Part shown: positions 22,694 through 33,919 of the stretch, one piece after another
How positions within the stretch are numbered: the first letter of the stretch is position 1
Layout: each line of letters begins with the position of its first letter
NCBI GenBank assembly: GCA_903772945.1
Contig: CAICTM010000851.1
Location: 1-45,499 of the forward strand
Length of the DNA stretch: 45,499 bases
Direction: 5' to 3'
Source: Seminavis robusta
Lineage: Eukaryota; Bacillariophyta; Bacillariophyceae; Naviculales; Naviculaceae
The notes under the pieces: model-generated
Told to the model about the DNA's origin: nothing
The model's input: the letters and a program-made list of their open reading frames with translations, nothing else
Database searches by the model: none
Position numbers and translations under genes: made by a program

Positions 22694-23705
22694 TTACTCA
22701 ACTCGGGCGTAGAAAATTCCCTTGGTGAGGACCTTCTTTGGGACCTTGGATCCCATATCGGTATCAGACAATTGAGTGGCAACGTAAACTCCTCCGATTT
22801 CTTGTTCGGCGGAGTTAACCTTGTTGACTTCCATCTCGATACGTCCTGATGTGATGTCAAACACCTTGTTGTTTTCGGCGAAAAGTTCATCATCACCCTC
22901 TTCTCCAGATTGAAGACCTGGAAGAGCAACAGCCATATCGTATCCGGTTGTTCCACCACGTCCCTTGGGGTCAAGGAAAAGACCTGTGCGGTAAGAAGGA
23001 GTGGAGAATTCTCCTCCCATCTGGAATCCTGGCTTGAAGGCGCTGCCGCTTCCCTTGGCAACAAGGTCCTTGACAGTGAAAAGGAATGGAACACGTTCAC
23101 CTCCTGGAAGTTGGACAGTGGTGGCGGCGTAATCAATACCTTCCTTCTCGCTGAAAACAATGTTTCCTCCAGAGATATCAATGTTTCCCTCAATTCCATC
23201 AAGGGTGTAAGTCTGACGAGTCATGACCTTGGAGTTAACGAACTTCTTCTCGGTACGTCCAGCTTTTCCAATTTCTTCCTCAACAGCGAAGGCCTTTGGC
23301 TCGATGCACATGTCAACAAGCTTCTGTCCAGACTTGGGGGAGATGGAGTCCTCGCCGATAACCTCAGGGCATCTGTTGGCAAGACCAGTTCCCTTAACCT
23401 GAAGGTAGGAAAGCTCGTTAAGCTGTGCCTTGGTGATGGCTTGGGCAGGAGCGGCGGCAATGCCAACAGCAACGGCACCAGCAAGGGCGGCCTTTCCAAG
23501 GAACGCCAAGTCATCCTTCACAGCGTTCAACTCGGTGGAGCGCTGTAATCAGAGAGAAAGAGACCGATACCGATGTGAGTGCGACGTCACAGTTAACTAC
23601 ATTCCAAAGAGTCTACAGTATCTAACTCACGCTGACCGAGGAGGAAGGAGCGAAGGCAGAGGCCGAAGCCACAAGGGCAAGGGTGCAAGCAGATACGAAC
23701 TTCAT
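22694..23705 (-). CDS. psbO: PsbO, manganese-stabilising protein of photosystem II
   Basis: Exons 23705-23631 and 23542-22694 are joined by an 88-nt phase-0 intron and give 307 residues. Exon 1 (25 residues) encodes the ER signal with the exact motif ASAFAP (F18). Exon 2 begins with the transit region (RSTELNAVKDD) and a thylakoid transfer domain without twin arginine, KAALAGAVAVGIAAAPAQA. The mature protein starts near ITKAQLNELSY and shows the PsbO signature YLQVKGTGLANRCPEV, then the beta-barrel sequence with CIEPKAFAVEEE, GIDYAATTVQLPGGERVPFLFTV and the C-terminal motif GVYVATQLSDTDMGSK. PsbO is the main extrinsic subunit of the oxygen-evolving complex in the lumen. The lack of a twin-arginine fits Sec import, in contrast to PsbQ' next door. 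Confidence 0.97.
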
Positions 23706-24886
23706 GGTATTGATGGATTGTTGATTGTGATCCTTTGGTCCAGACAAGTGAGAGCTGTTGAGATGAGACGGACCGAGACGCACGTAGAAGTTGGTGGTTC
23801 TCTTGGATACCGTGCTTTCTGCCAAGCTTTGGCAGCCGCTGCATTGTTGAAGTGCAATCAACAAGGATCGCGGTGCCACGTCATCGACAAAGAAGGGAGG
23901 AAACGCGCGTTCAAGGGAAATGAACCACTCTGCGGCTTTAAAACTGACACCGGGCAATAATATTATTACATGTATGCCCAGGGGGGCCAGAGGAAGAAAG
24001 AAAGCTGCGGATCAATGGAGGGGGGGAAGGCTAAGGCAAACTTTCCCGTGCCATACCGGTACGTAGAGTCCAGCATTGGCTCGATGTCGAGTGTCGGTGC
24101 CGTACCGGTACGCAGGTACATGTAAGTGGAGAATCAAATCGGAGCCACCCTGTAACCCATTTCGCGGCTGCGTACGACGTGCTTTGAATGATTTGGTTCA
24201 CTAAGATTGGAAATGGCGTGGTCAGGTTACCCCCGTTGCTTGAGCCTGCTCCAGAGTGAGTCGCTCCAACCGTTCTCACATAGACCAGGCCAGGAAACAA
24301 AGTGGGTACACCCCGAAGGAACCTGCGAGCTAGGTGTCCCGGCTGCATCACTGACCTCTTGGATTGCAAATACTGAAATCGTTTCCGGCTACGGTACTGG
24401 TACTGTATGGATTGGAACATGTGGTTGATGAAACGAAATAGCGCATTACCATAGGCCACTATGTGCTGTTTTGCCCATCTTGGATCTATTGGAACGGTGG
24501 CTTGTACAGCCGTACAGTAGCTGGTGCCTCTTTCAGCAAAGGAACCCGGAGAGGCAGAGATGACTGATGCAGTCTTGACTGGACATCAAACCACGACCAG
24601 ACGTCAGCAAGTACCGCTTACCGCTCGCAAAATCGAGGCGCCACTATCGAGTGGTCGCCACCAGCGTAGCGGAGACAACACTTGAATAAGAGATTGAAAG
24701 AGACAATCGAAGGTCTTGGAAACCTGTTGTAGGGTAGCTTGTTGTTGTAATAGATTCATTGTGTATTATTAAGACGGTGCGGAGAACAGTGGAGGCGACG
24801 AGTGAGTTTAGCGTACCAGGTAGTAGATTCGAGCCTCTTGGCCAGACGACACCCCACTGATACGGAGAGCGCCAATCCGAACGAGA
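23706..24886. other. Divergent intergenic region, PsbO to small plastid protein
   Basis: No gene is supported in these 1,181 bp. TACCGGTA elements stand at 24053-24064 and 24101-24112 and a GGTACTGGTACTG variant at about 24393-24408. The first few hundred bases after 23705 should contain the PsbO promoter; I cannot assign a specific element. Confidence 0.5.
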
Positions 24887-25222
24887 ATGAAGGCTTGGTT
24901 CTATGTGGTCCTGATACTCGCGTTGACGAGTAGGGCAGTGGCCTTCACTGCCAAGAAGCTGGATCCGAGGTCTTCACGCCCAGCGTTCAAGTCGACGGCA
25001 TCGGTCGGAAAAGATCGAGATGATGTCTCTCAGCTGCCAGTGCATGGAAACACCCCTGCCTTTGCGTTGCCGCAGGGAACTAGCTTGGGTGTCTCCATGT
25101 CCCCGGCTGTGTACAACGGTGATGAAGACGAGGACGAAGACGAGCTCTTCAGCTACGGAACCGCGCTGGTTTCCTGTGTCATCTCGTTGGCCCTCGGTTT
25201 CACGCTGGGTTATGGAACCTAA
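24887..25222 (+). CDS. Small plastid-targeted single-pass membrane protein, unknown function
   Basis: The intronless frame gives 111 residues. Residues 1-19 are a signal peptide ending AVA, followed by F20 (AVAFTAKK), which fits the diatom plastid presequence. A Ser/Lys/Arg-containing stretch follows to about residue 60, then an acidic run (GDEDEDEDELF, about 78-88) and a C-terminal hydrophobic segment, TALVSCVISLALGFTLGYG (91-109). The layout, acidic lumenal-like stretch plus one terminal helix, resembles small thylakoid subunits of photosystem or cytochrome complexes, but I cannot match it to PsbW, PsbX or PetM. It stands next to PsbO and PsbQ', which is suggestive but not proof. Confidence 0.7.
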   Translation: MKAWFYVVLILALTSRAVAFTAKKLDPRSSRPAFKSTASVGKDRDDVSQLPVHGNTPAFALPQGTSLGVSMSPAVYNGDEDEDEDELFSYGTALVSCVISLALGFTLGYGT

Positions 25223-25659
25223 ATTGCTGAGCCATACAAAGTGGAGAATGCACCCGCGACAAAATGGAGGCTAGCTTGTCGACCGATCGAGACAACTAGG
25301 ACATTGAAATTGCGGAAATAAAGCAGCTATCTACCAAGTGGCCAGAAGGACGGATAGCTTAGCTTGCTTGATGCTCTCAGTGACATGAAATATGCAGCTA
25401 GAGGAGACCAAGTGATTTGTAAATATTGAAATTGAACTACTAGGCAGAGATAAAGTCAGTGTGTTTGTTACCTTTACAGTACAGTATCGTAGTCTAGTTT
25501 CTGGCAAATGAGCAGACGTAGTTCATTTCCAACGAAAACCAGCGCAACCCAACGTATTAGATCGTCTTGGCAAGGTGCGCTGGGCTAGCTAGCAGTCTAC
25601 ATACAAAATCACTTGGAAGAGATAAAGAACTCGCCATTTACAATATCAGGCTTTAAACA
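25223..25659. other. Convergent intergenic region (437 bp)
   Basis: This lies between the 3' ends of the small plastid protein and the LRR gene. I see no gene, repeat or RNA in it. Confidence 0.5.
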
Positions 25660-28600
25660 CTACAAGGCGACTACCCCCATAACAGTCATGAGGAGGCCAA
25701 AGGTAAAGCACAGGCGAGAAGCAGTTGCTGAGGATGCAGCAGTCACAGGTGCACCGACACCGACACAAGCAACCTGTCCATAGTACTTTGCCTCAGGACA
25801 CGCTTCGCATCCAGAGCTCCTAGAACTGTATCGCCCATCAAAGCTTGATGTCCCCGGCGCACACAAAAGTCCATCACAGCCAAACTTGCCAACATCCCCG
25901 TTGTTCCAATTCGCCTTGTTGCAAAGCCCGTTCGGTATTTCTCCAATCATATTGCCTCGTAGATACAAAGACAGGTTTTCAAACCTGGACAAGGAACGGG
26001 GAACAGTTCCTGTGATTTTGTTGTTAGACAAATCCAAGTCCAGTTTCAACCTGGGGCCCACTCTCTCAAGAAAGCTATCGGGCATGGAACCAGAAAGTTC
26101 ATTGCCCGAGATATCAATCGTGTTGAGGATATGCATGCCTTCAAAGGATGGAACAGCTCCGCGGAACTTGTTGTGGCCGAGACGAAGCGTTCTGAGGAAT
26201 GCAAGGTCAGTCATATCCGGAATGGGGCCGGTCAACACGTTGTTGTTCATCGAAAGCGTCCTGATGTTCTTCAATTGAAGCAACTCTGCTGGGAACGGCC
26301 CTCCGATTGCGTTGAAACCGACGTGAAGAGATGTCAGGTACACAGCAGCCCCAACTCCATCCAGCGATGTCATGGAGGTTTCGTCTACTCGAAGATCCAT
26401 CAAGTTCGTGGCACGACCAATGTGTTCGAAACTGAATCTGATGGGGTTCGAATTGAGCCACAAGATTTCCAGCCTGGGCAAATCGAACAGCTCGTGAGGC
26501 GGGCTCCCCTTAAGATTGTTTGCCCCTAGATTGATCAGGATAACATGGCCATCCTTGCAACCAATTCCATGCCATTCACAAACATCCGTGTTGGAGTTCC
26601 AGTTTTTCGCAATCTTCCACTCGGCGCCATTGCAGGATTCGTATAGCTTGACGAGTATCTCCCTTTCAGTTAGGACTGGCTCACAACTCCTGCTTCCATA
26701 GAACGGAGCGGCTTTTTGAGAAGAACACGCCTTGCACTCATCAGGAGAGCTCAGCGCGCGGCCATTTGGATTTGCGGTTCCAGGCCCGCACATGATTGCG
26801 TCGCACGACTTGAGTCTTCCAACATTTCCACCCATCCAATCGGTGTTATCGCAGAATGCCTGCGGCAATGTAGTTATCTGATTCCCCTCCAGTCGAATGT
26901 CAAGTTCACCGAGATTGTCAAGAGCTTCAGGCACCCCACCTGAGATTGAGTTGTTCTTCAGGTCAACAAGATAAACAGAACTGGAAGAACTCAAGAAGGT
27001 GGAAGGGATTTCACCCGAAAAGTCGTTACCGTCAAGGAAGAGAACTGTAAGGCTCGGGCAATTGTTGAATGGAGGGATTTTGCCTGATAGACGTGGGCCT
27101 GCCTTTCTCTCCCTGCGAACCGAGAAGATCTGCAGCTGGGGCATGTTTGAAAGCTCCGTGGGAAGATCGCCATAGAAAAGATTCTCGTTCAGTGCTGCAA
27201 GAACGAAGGTTACACTGTGAGTCGAAGCAGTCTGGAAAAAGGTTAATCAATGACTACCGTGCAAACTCACCAACACTCTGCAGTTTCGTGAGAAGTGCAA
27301 GTTCCGAAGGAATCGTCGCATAGAACTCGTTATCCGCAGCATGAAACTCCATCAACTTCGTCATTTTAGTGATCTCGGTTGGCAGCGACCCATAAAAGTA
27401 GTTTGCAGACAAACGAAATTTCTCCAGAGAGTTGTGGAGGTCAAAGATTTCATGCGGGAATGCACCTGAGCAGAAAAGTGTGCAGAATAAGCGTTAACTA
27501 TAAACCAGTGCAGCGAGGGTGCCAGAGGAATCGACTTACCTGTTAGCCCGTTTTCATCCACGAAAAGATCTTTCAAGCTTGTAGCTTGCTCAATTCCTTC
27601 GAGCGAGTCCATTTTAGTGTTGGAAACTTGCAGCACTTGTAGTGTCGACGCCGCATTTGACAGTCCATCAAATGTTATGGACAGATCCTCATTTCCGGAC
27701 AGCAAAATCGAACGAATGGAAGGCAAGGACCAGAGAGCCGTTGGAAGACTTCCTGCCAGGTTCTTCTTTTCTAACTTTATCGCTGTGACACCGGTGTCGT
27801 CTTCAGGGCTTCCATCGCCGCATTCAATACCCTCCCAACTGCAAACGGGAGCATCTGTACTCCACTTATCGCTTGAAGTCCAATGCTTTCCTCCTGTGGC
27901 CGAATACAATAGGTTCAAAGCACCTCGTTCGCCTTCAAAACTCCTGCATTGCGTCTGCCCCAGATAGGGACTTTTGCTCAAGTCCTTGCAACTTGTACAT
28001 GGCGACTCTGCGGACTTTTGCCGACCGTGTTCGTTGTAGTATCCTTGAGGGCACACAATTGCGTCGCAGCTTCCAATGATCCCGACCTCGCCCTTCATCC
28101 ATCCATTCTTGTGACACAAGTCGTTGCTGATTCCTTCGATTTGGTTCCCGGTCAAATCGATGTCCAGGGAGTCGAACCTCTTAAGCGACGAGGGGATCGT
28201 GCCTGAGATCTTATTGTTCTTCATAATGAGTGTAACTGATGCGTTAACGTGGACACTATTCGCCATGAAATTCCCCGGGATGGTGCCTGCCGCAAAACCG
28301 GATGATCAATTCATCAGAATACAATGCCACCAGTTTCTACATCAAGCAAAGAAGGGAAAGTGACTTACCAGTCAGATCACAGTTGGATACATCGAAGAAC
28401 CATACATTTGGAGAGTTTTCAAAGGTCGGCAGCTGTCCATTGATTCGAGTGTCGCCTTGTTGGTCATAGAGCGACAGTTGTTCCAGGTGACTCAACGAGC
28501 TCAACTCAGTTGGAATAGTCCCAGTGAGGTAATTCCTAGCCAAAACCAGCTCTCGTAGATTGCCAAGCAAGCCCAGCTCTGTTGGAACACTCTTTTCAAG

Positions 28601-31600
28601 CTTGTTTCCGTAGAGGTATACCTCTTGCAGGTCAGTCAATGAGGAAAACAATCGAGGAATCGTTCCTTCGATCGAGTTAAACGACAAGTAAAGACTTCTC
28701 AGATTTGTCAAGTCAAACATCTCAGCTGGAAGCGTCCCATTCAACAGGTTGTCGGTCGCATGGAGACGTCGGAGCTTGGTAGCACGACTTAAACCTGCCA
28801 ACGACGTGAGGCCAGTACCGCTAACACGCATAGACTGCAGTGATGACGAAAACTGAATCTGTGTGAAGTCCAAATAGACAGAGTTGCCTTTCAAATCGAT
28901 AACCTGCAAGAAAAAACAGAGCAAGGTGTCAATGGGGTAAGAGCTTGCATTCCATGCCATGGAGCAAGGTTGCGTGTCGAGCTTACCTGGAGATTTGGTA
29001 GCTCAAAGATCTTCGCTATGGATTTGATATCTTCCTTCGTAGAGACAATCTGGTTGCTTGCGAGCTTGATCTCGACAACAGAGAGCGCATCGTTACAAGT
29101 AATGCCAAACCAAGTGCAAACGCCACTTTCAGTGCCCCAGTTGAAGTTGCTGGTCCATTTGGCCCCATTCAGGTCATTGTAAAAGCCTGTCAAGATATCA
29201 CGTTCAGTGTCTTGTGCGGCGTTGCTGCAACTCAAGGATCCGTAGTACGTGGCCGATTCCCCCGAGGCACAAGGAGCGCAATTGGCCGTGGTGTTGGCTC
29301 TTCCTGTAGACGAGTAAGTCCCAGGGGGGCATAGAATCGCGTCACAGGTACCGATTGTTGCGAGGTCTCCTGACATCCACCCTCCGATGTTGCACAATGC
29401 TTCGGGAAGGGCGTTGATCTTGTTCCCTGCTGCGTAAAGGTCGAGTTTCTCAAAGATGCTGAATTGAGATGGCACACCTCCTGACAACTCGTTGTTAGAA
29501 ACATCCAGGACAATCTCCTTGGTCTTGTCCACCGACGACAGCATGCTAGAGGGGATAGTACCCGCAAAGGCGTTTTTGGATACGTTCAAATACTGCAACA
29601 GTGAATTTGAAGGGAATGCATACAAAGGCCCGCTTAGCTTGTCAGAGCCGCCCTGACTGGAGAGGTCCACTTGAACAATCTGGGTCAACTGCGCAAACTC
29701 TGCTGGAATAGGACCGGACAACCTGTTGCTTCTCAAATCTAGATCTTGTAGATTGGTCAACAACCCGATTTCAGAGGGGATGTGACCGGTGAAGAGATTA
29801 TCCCACAAATGAAGCTCCTTTAGTGTTGTCATTGCTCCAATGCCTGCTGGGAGCGGACCGGTAAACATATTCTCGTTGACTGTCGAGGAAGAGATTGTAA
29901 GCAAAGGGATATAAACTAGACTCGCAAAACAAAGCCGATGCAACTTACAGAAGAGCTTGCGAAGTCCCTGCAGGCCCAGAATACTATCAGGCAGGCTACC
30001 GCCAAGTTGGTTTCGGGCTACGTGGATAGACTTGAGAGTAGGCGATGCCCTCTGCAGACCTTGGAGGCTTTTGATCTTTGTGTTTGACATGAGCAAAGTT
30101 TCAAGCGCGAGGCTTTGTTCAATGCCATCAAATAGAAGATCCACGTTGTTGTCTGTAAAACCCAAAACTCGGTTCTTCTGAAGCTGGAAAATCTCTGTCG
30201 GGATTTGTCCGCTCATGCCAAATCTGTTTAGCCTCAAAGCATCTACATTGCCATCATCGTCGCAAGAAACACCTTGTCGATTGCAAACATTCGAACCAGC
30301 AGTCCAGCCATCATGAGGGGCTGTCCAGTCCTTCCCGTTGGTAGCAGCAAACAGCATATCTAGAATGGCAGCTTCCGTTTTCGGTGTTCCAGAATGTGTA
30401 GAATTGACAGAACCTTCTCCTGTTGTGGTTGTGGGTGCAATAGTGTCACCGCAGTGCGTGGCCCCATAGACGTCGTTGTCGCTGCACGCTTCACATAGGG
30501 ACCCGTTCGTTTCCTTTCCGTTGGTGTTCCATGTTCCTGGCGGGCAGAGAATTGCGTTGCAACCAAATGTGGCGCTACCCACATAGCCTTCCATCCACAA
30601 AGTATTGTCGCAGAACACAGATGGGAGGTCTGTGATGCCGTTTCCCTCGAGTTCCAAGACCATGTTGGAGAACACATCTAGTTGGTGAGGAACTACTCCT
30701 GTCAAACGGTTGAAGCCGAGACCGACCTTCATGCTCTTCGACTTGTCACCAACACCGCTCAAGAATAAATCTGGCATGCTCCCTTCAAAGTTGTTGTATG
30801 CAAAACCCAAAACTTCAAGAGATGTAAGACCGGCCAGAGTTGGAAGAGGTCCTCCTAGTCCACCTCTTTCAGACCTGCCCAGCTCCAGCTCTCTTAGTTT
30901 TGGCAGAAGGATCATTTCTGTAGGAAAATTGCCTTCAAAATTGTTGTACGAAAGATCCAGTTCTTCTAGGTTGGTCAACAGCCCAAACTCAGAAGGAAGT
31001 TGCCCGGTCAAATCATTCCATCGTAATTCGATTCTGGTTTCGGTGCAAAGAATTGATGTCAATGTAAGTTCACCTATCACTATCCCATCATCTGCCTATC
31101 CCAGCTGCATTTTTGAAACTCACCTCACCAAGGACTGTAGGCTGCCAATGCGCGTTGGGATTGGTCCGCGCAAATTGCTGTTCGGGAATTCCAAAGTTTG
31201 CAGGTTGGTGAGCGAAAACAAAGCATTGGGCAGGGTTGCTTCAAATTTGACACCATCCAAGTACAAGTGTTGCAGGGAGACTGCACCCTCCAAGCCTGCC
31301 AATGAATTGACCTCCGTGTGCGACAAAGCGAGCTTGGTCAGAACACCCGTAGTGACAATCGCAGCGAACCCTTCCTGATCAACACTAACGCGATTCGATG
31401 ATACATCAAATTCAGTCATCGCTGCAAGTGAAAATACAGCGGCGGGCACGGCCCCAAAAAGTCTATTGTCCGAGAGATCGATTTTCTGGACATCCCCAGA
31501 TTGTGTACATGTGACTCCAAAAAAGCTGCAGATATCGAGGTCGGAAGATTTCAAATCAGACAAGCGACTGTTCAACAAGAAGGCATCAATGGAGGACCAA

Positions 31601-32916
31601 CCAGCCTTGTTGGTCCAAGAGCTTCCTCCCAGTGCAAGATAGAATTGTGCTAGGATCATCCATGGTTGGTCGTCCGCAGATGCACTTCCCCCACATGTTG
31701 TTTGTCCCAGGTAAAGCGATGACTCTCCGGCGGTTGCACATGGCTCGCAATCCGCAGTTAGAGTATGTTTGCCATCTTCGTTGAAGGTTCCGGCAGGACA
31801 TAGAATGGCATCACAAGCAAACTGTTCTACTAATCCTGTCATCCATTGCTTCTTTTCGCACAGCTCTTGTGGAATAGGTCCAACCAACAGATTTCCTGTC
31901 AATCCTAGATCCATCGAGTCGATCCAACCTAGCTGCTTCGGGAGTGTACCGGTTAACTCGTTTCCATCCAAGCGAACAATCACGAGATCATCCGTTCGTT
32001 GGTTGCCCAAGAAGAAGTCGCGAGGAATTGTTCCATTTAGTTTGTTGAGTGAAAAGTCTAGTAGTTCCAAGTATGGAAGCTGTGAGAAGGATGGCAAAGG
32101 ACCTGATAACTTTCCTTGCCCTGCCTCTGTTGAACGACCAATGCTCAGAATCTCCAGGTCCAACATATTGTTGAGTTCAGTAGGGATGGTCCCAGTGAAA
32201 TCGTTATCGCGAAGAACCATCGTAACTAGCTTGGTCAAGAGCCCAAATTCGGAAGGGATCTTGCCTGTGAATGGAACACCGATTGCATGAAAGTCAATCA
32301 ACCTGTCCATGTTTCCAATGGTGGAAGGGATTGCCCCAGTAATGGCATTTTGATCGAGAAAAAGACGTCTCAAGCTTGTCACTTGAAACAACTCTGTTGG
32401 GAAATCCCCCTGCAAACTGTTTCCTGCCAACCTCAAATCACGCAGTGAAGTTGGTGCTCCTCCGACTCCTGCAATATCACGCAAGTTGCAGTTATTTAAG
32501 GCCAATGTTTCCAAGGGACTAACGCTGATCCCTGTCCCCTGTTTGGCTTCTTGAAAGCCTCCAAACCCAGCATTGGTGATTGGATTTCCTTCTAAATCAA
32601 GGAATCGCAGCAGAGGCATCGAATAGAGGCTGGATGGGATGGCGCCTGCAATGTTATTCTCGGGCAGTTGGATAGTATCCACTTCGCTGTCTCCTGTCTG
32701 GGACCCATCTAGACAAGATACCCCATGCCAGGAACATATGGGTTGATCAGATCCCCAATTGTCCTTCTTCAGCCATTGCGCTCCACTCGTTGCTTCAAAG
32801 AACTCGACAAGAATTCGTCTTTCGTCGAGAGCGGCTGATGGCATCACAACCGCCAAGAATACCGCCAACAAAATGGGTTGCCTCGGCCTACCGGAAACTG
32901 GTGTGGCAGAAACCAT
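25660..32916 (-). CDS. Six-module LRR / Cys-rich secreted protein, probably GPI-anchored
   Basis: I join seven exons: 32916-31124, 31033-29949, 29879-28987, 28903-28369, 28286-27540, 27465-27271 and 27194-25660. Introns are 69-90 nt, GT-AG, and phases agree throughout, giving 2,260 residues. ATG 32916 yields a signal peptide (ILLAVFLAVVMPSAA). The protein repeats one module six times: an N-cap with a conserved NW or GW followed by a Cys pair (such as CSWHGVSC), plant-type LRRs (GxIPxxL), then a Cys-rich block with LC..WM.G.....CDAILCPPGT...G....C..C and YYG...C. Cys blocks end near residues 410, 795, 1180, 1552, 1923 and 2230. The last 25 residues are a hydrophobic tail after small residues, as in GPI signals. 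There is no kinase or cytosolic domain. Likely a cell-surface recognition or adhesion protein; the ligand is unknown. Confidence 0.87.
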
Positions 32917-33919
32917 CTTTAAAAACAAATCGGTCACCAGGAGGGTATACCTATAGAGTAACTCTATTATCGAGAATTCTTTGCGGATTGTTGTCAATTT
33001 CAAAAGGCTACCACCGCACTTATTCCAGCTTTCTTTTGTTACTTCGGTCGGAGTGAGGATAGGAGGCGTTCGATGTGAGTACGCTGCATTGGATGAGAGT
33101 TGGTGTGTCCCAGCGCAAGCCCATTATTAAAGATTTTCATCACCGTAGATAAAGAAACTAAGTAGGGCAAAAATTGAAAGTAGAGACGTTAGATTTACAA
33201 GCTGGTTGAGCCAGTAGAGCATCACCTCTACCTAGCCAGGTTGAATCAATCTCGTCTCCCAAATTCACTCAGCCCGTTGCACGGGGGCGATACCGGTACT
33301 AGCTAGTAGTTTTATCCTTTACTTGCGCCTAAAAACTACCCGGTACCAATACACTGTACCGGTACCGTAGCTAGCTAGTCAGGCTAGAGTCATAAGGATT
33401 GCCCTCGTGTCGTAGCTAGCTAGTAGGTCCAGCTCAGGAACAGGAACAGATGCGGGGTGTTTGGGATTTGGGATGACTTCGTTTGTCACCTGCCGGTGTA
33501 AGTGAGCCTGTTGAGAACCCAGGGGAAATCGAGGAGTGGTGTGTCTCATAATGCAACATGTACATGTACTTGGACCAACTAAATGATTGCCAGCAGATGC
33601 TTCAGTTCTGTTTGCAGTATTTTTGCTGGATGATATTAATTTATTCTTGCAACCTGCAGCTTTTTCTTTGCTCAATACATTCATAACCAGTCCTCTGGGA
33701 TTGGACCTGCAAAGTTCTATTGGAGTAAGTAAGTTGAGACTGGTAGCAGTCAATGGGTTTGAAACAAGATTTTTCACCAGCCCAAAGAGTTTTCCACCCA
33801 CACATACAGCCATCAAAAACCACAATTTTGGCTATTACTACATGTACCAGTCCTCCCACACTGGTACTTGATTGATGACAACACTATGATACAAAACTAT
33901 ACTATTACTGCATTGGCTG
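32917..33919. other. Intergenic region between the LRR gene and RING gene A
   Basis: About 1 kb upstream of the LRR gene and downstream of RING gene A. It contains palindromic GATACCGGTACTAGCTAG at about 33289-33306 and a GGTACC / TACCGGTA / GCTAGCTAG cluster at 33338-33378. An open frame at 33379-33825 shows no family or splice support. Confidence 0.5.
33338..33378. repeat. TACCGGTA and GCTAGCTAG palindrome cluster
   Basis: CCGGTACC, GTACCGGTACC and TAGCTAGCTAG stand within about 40 bases. Each is self-complementary. It resembles the blocks at 2421-2485 and 20934-20966. Confidence 0.75.

Noticed and set aside
25660..33003. Five separate LRR genes, one per long open frame
   Set aside because: Frames end at good donors and resume at good acceptors with matching phase at LRR boundaries. 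Only the first has a signal peptide and only the last has a GPI-like tail.
33379..33825. Minus-strand open frame of 148 codons near the LRR promoter
   Set aside because: It overlaps palindromic repeat sequence, has no domain and no splice context.
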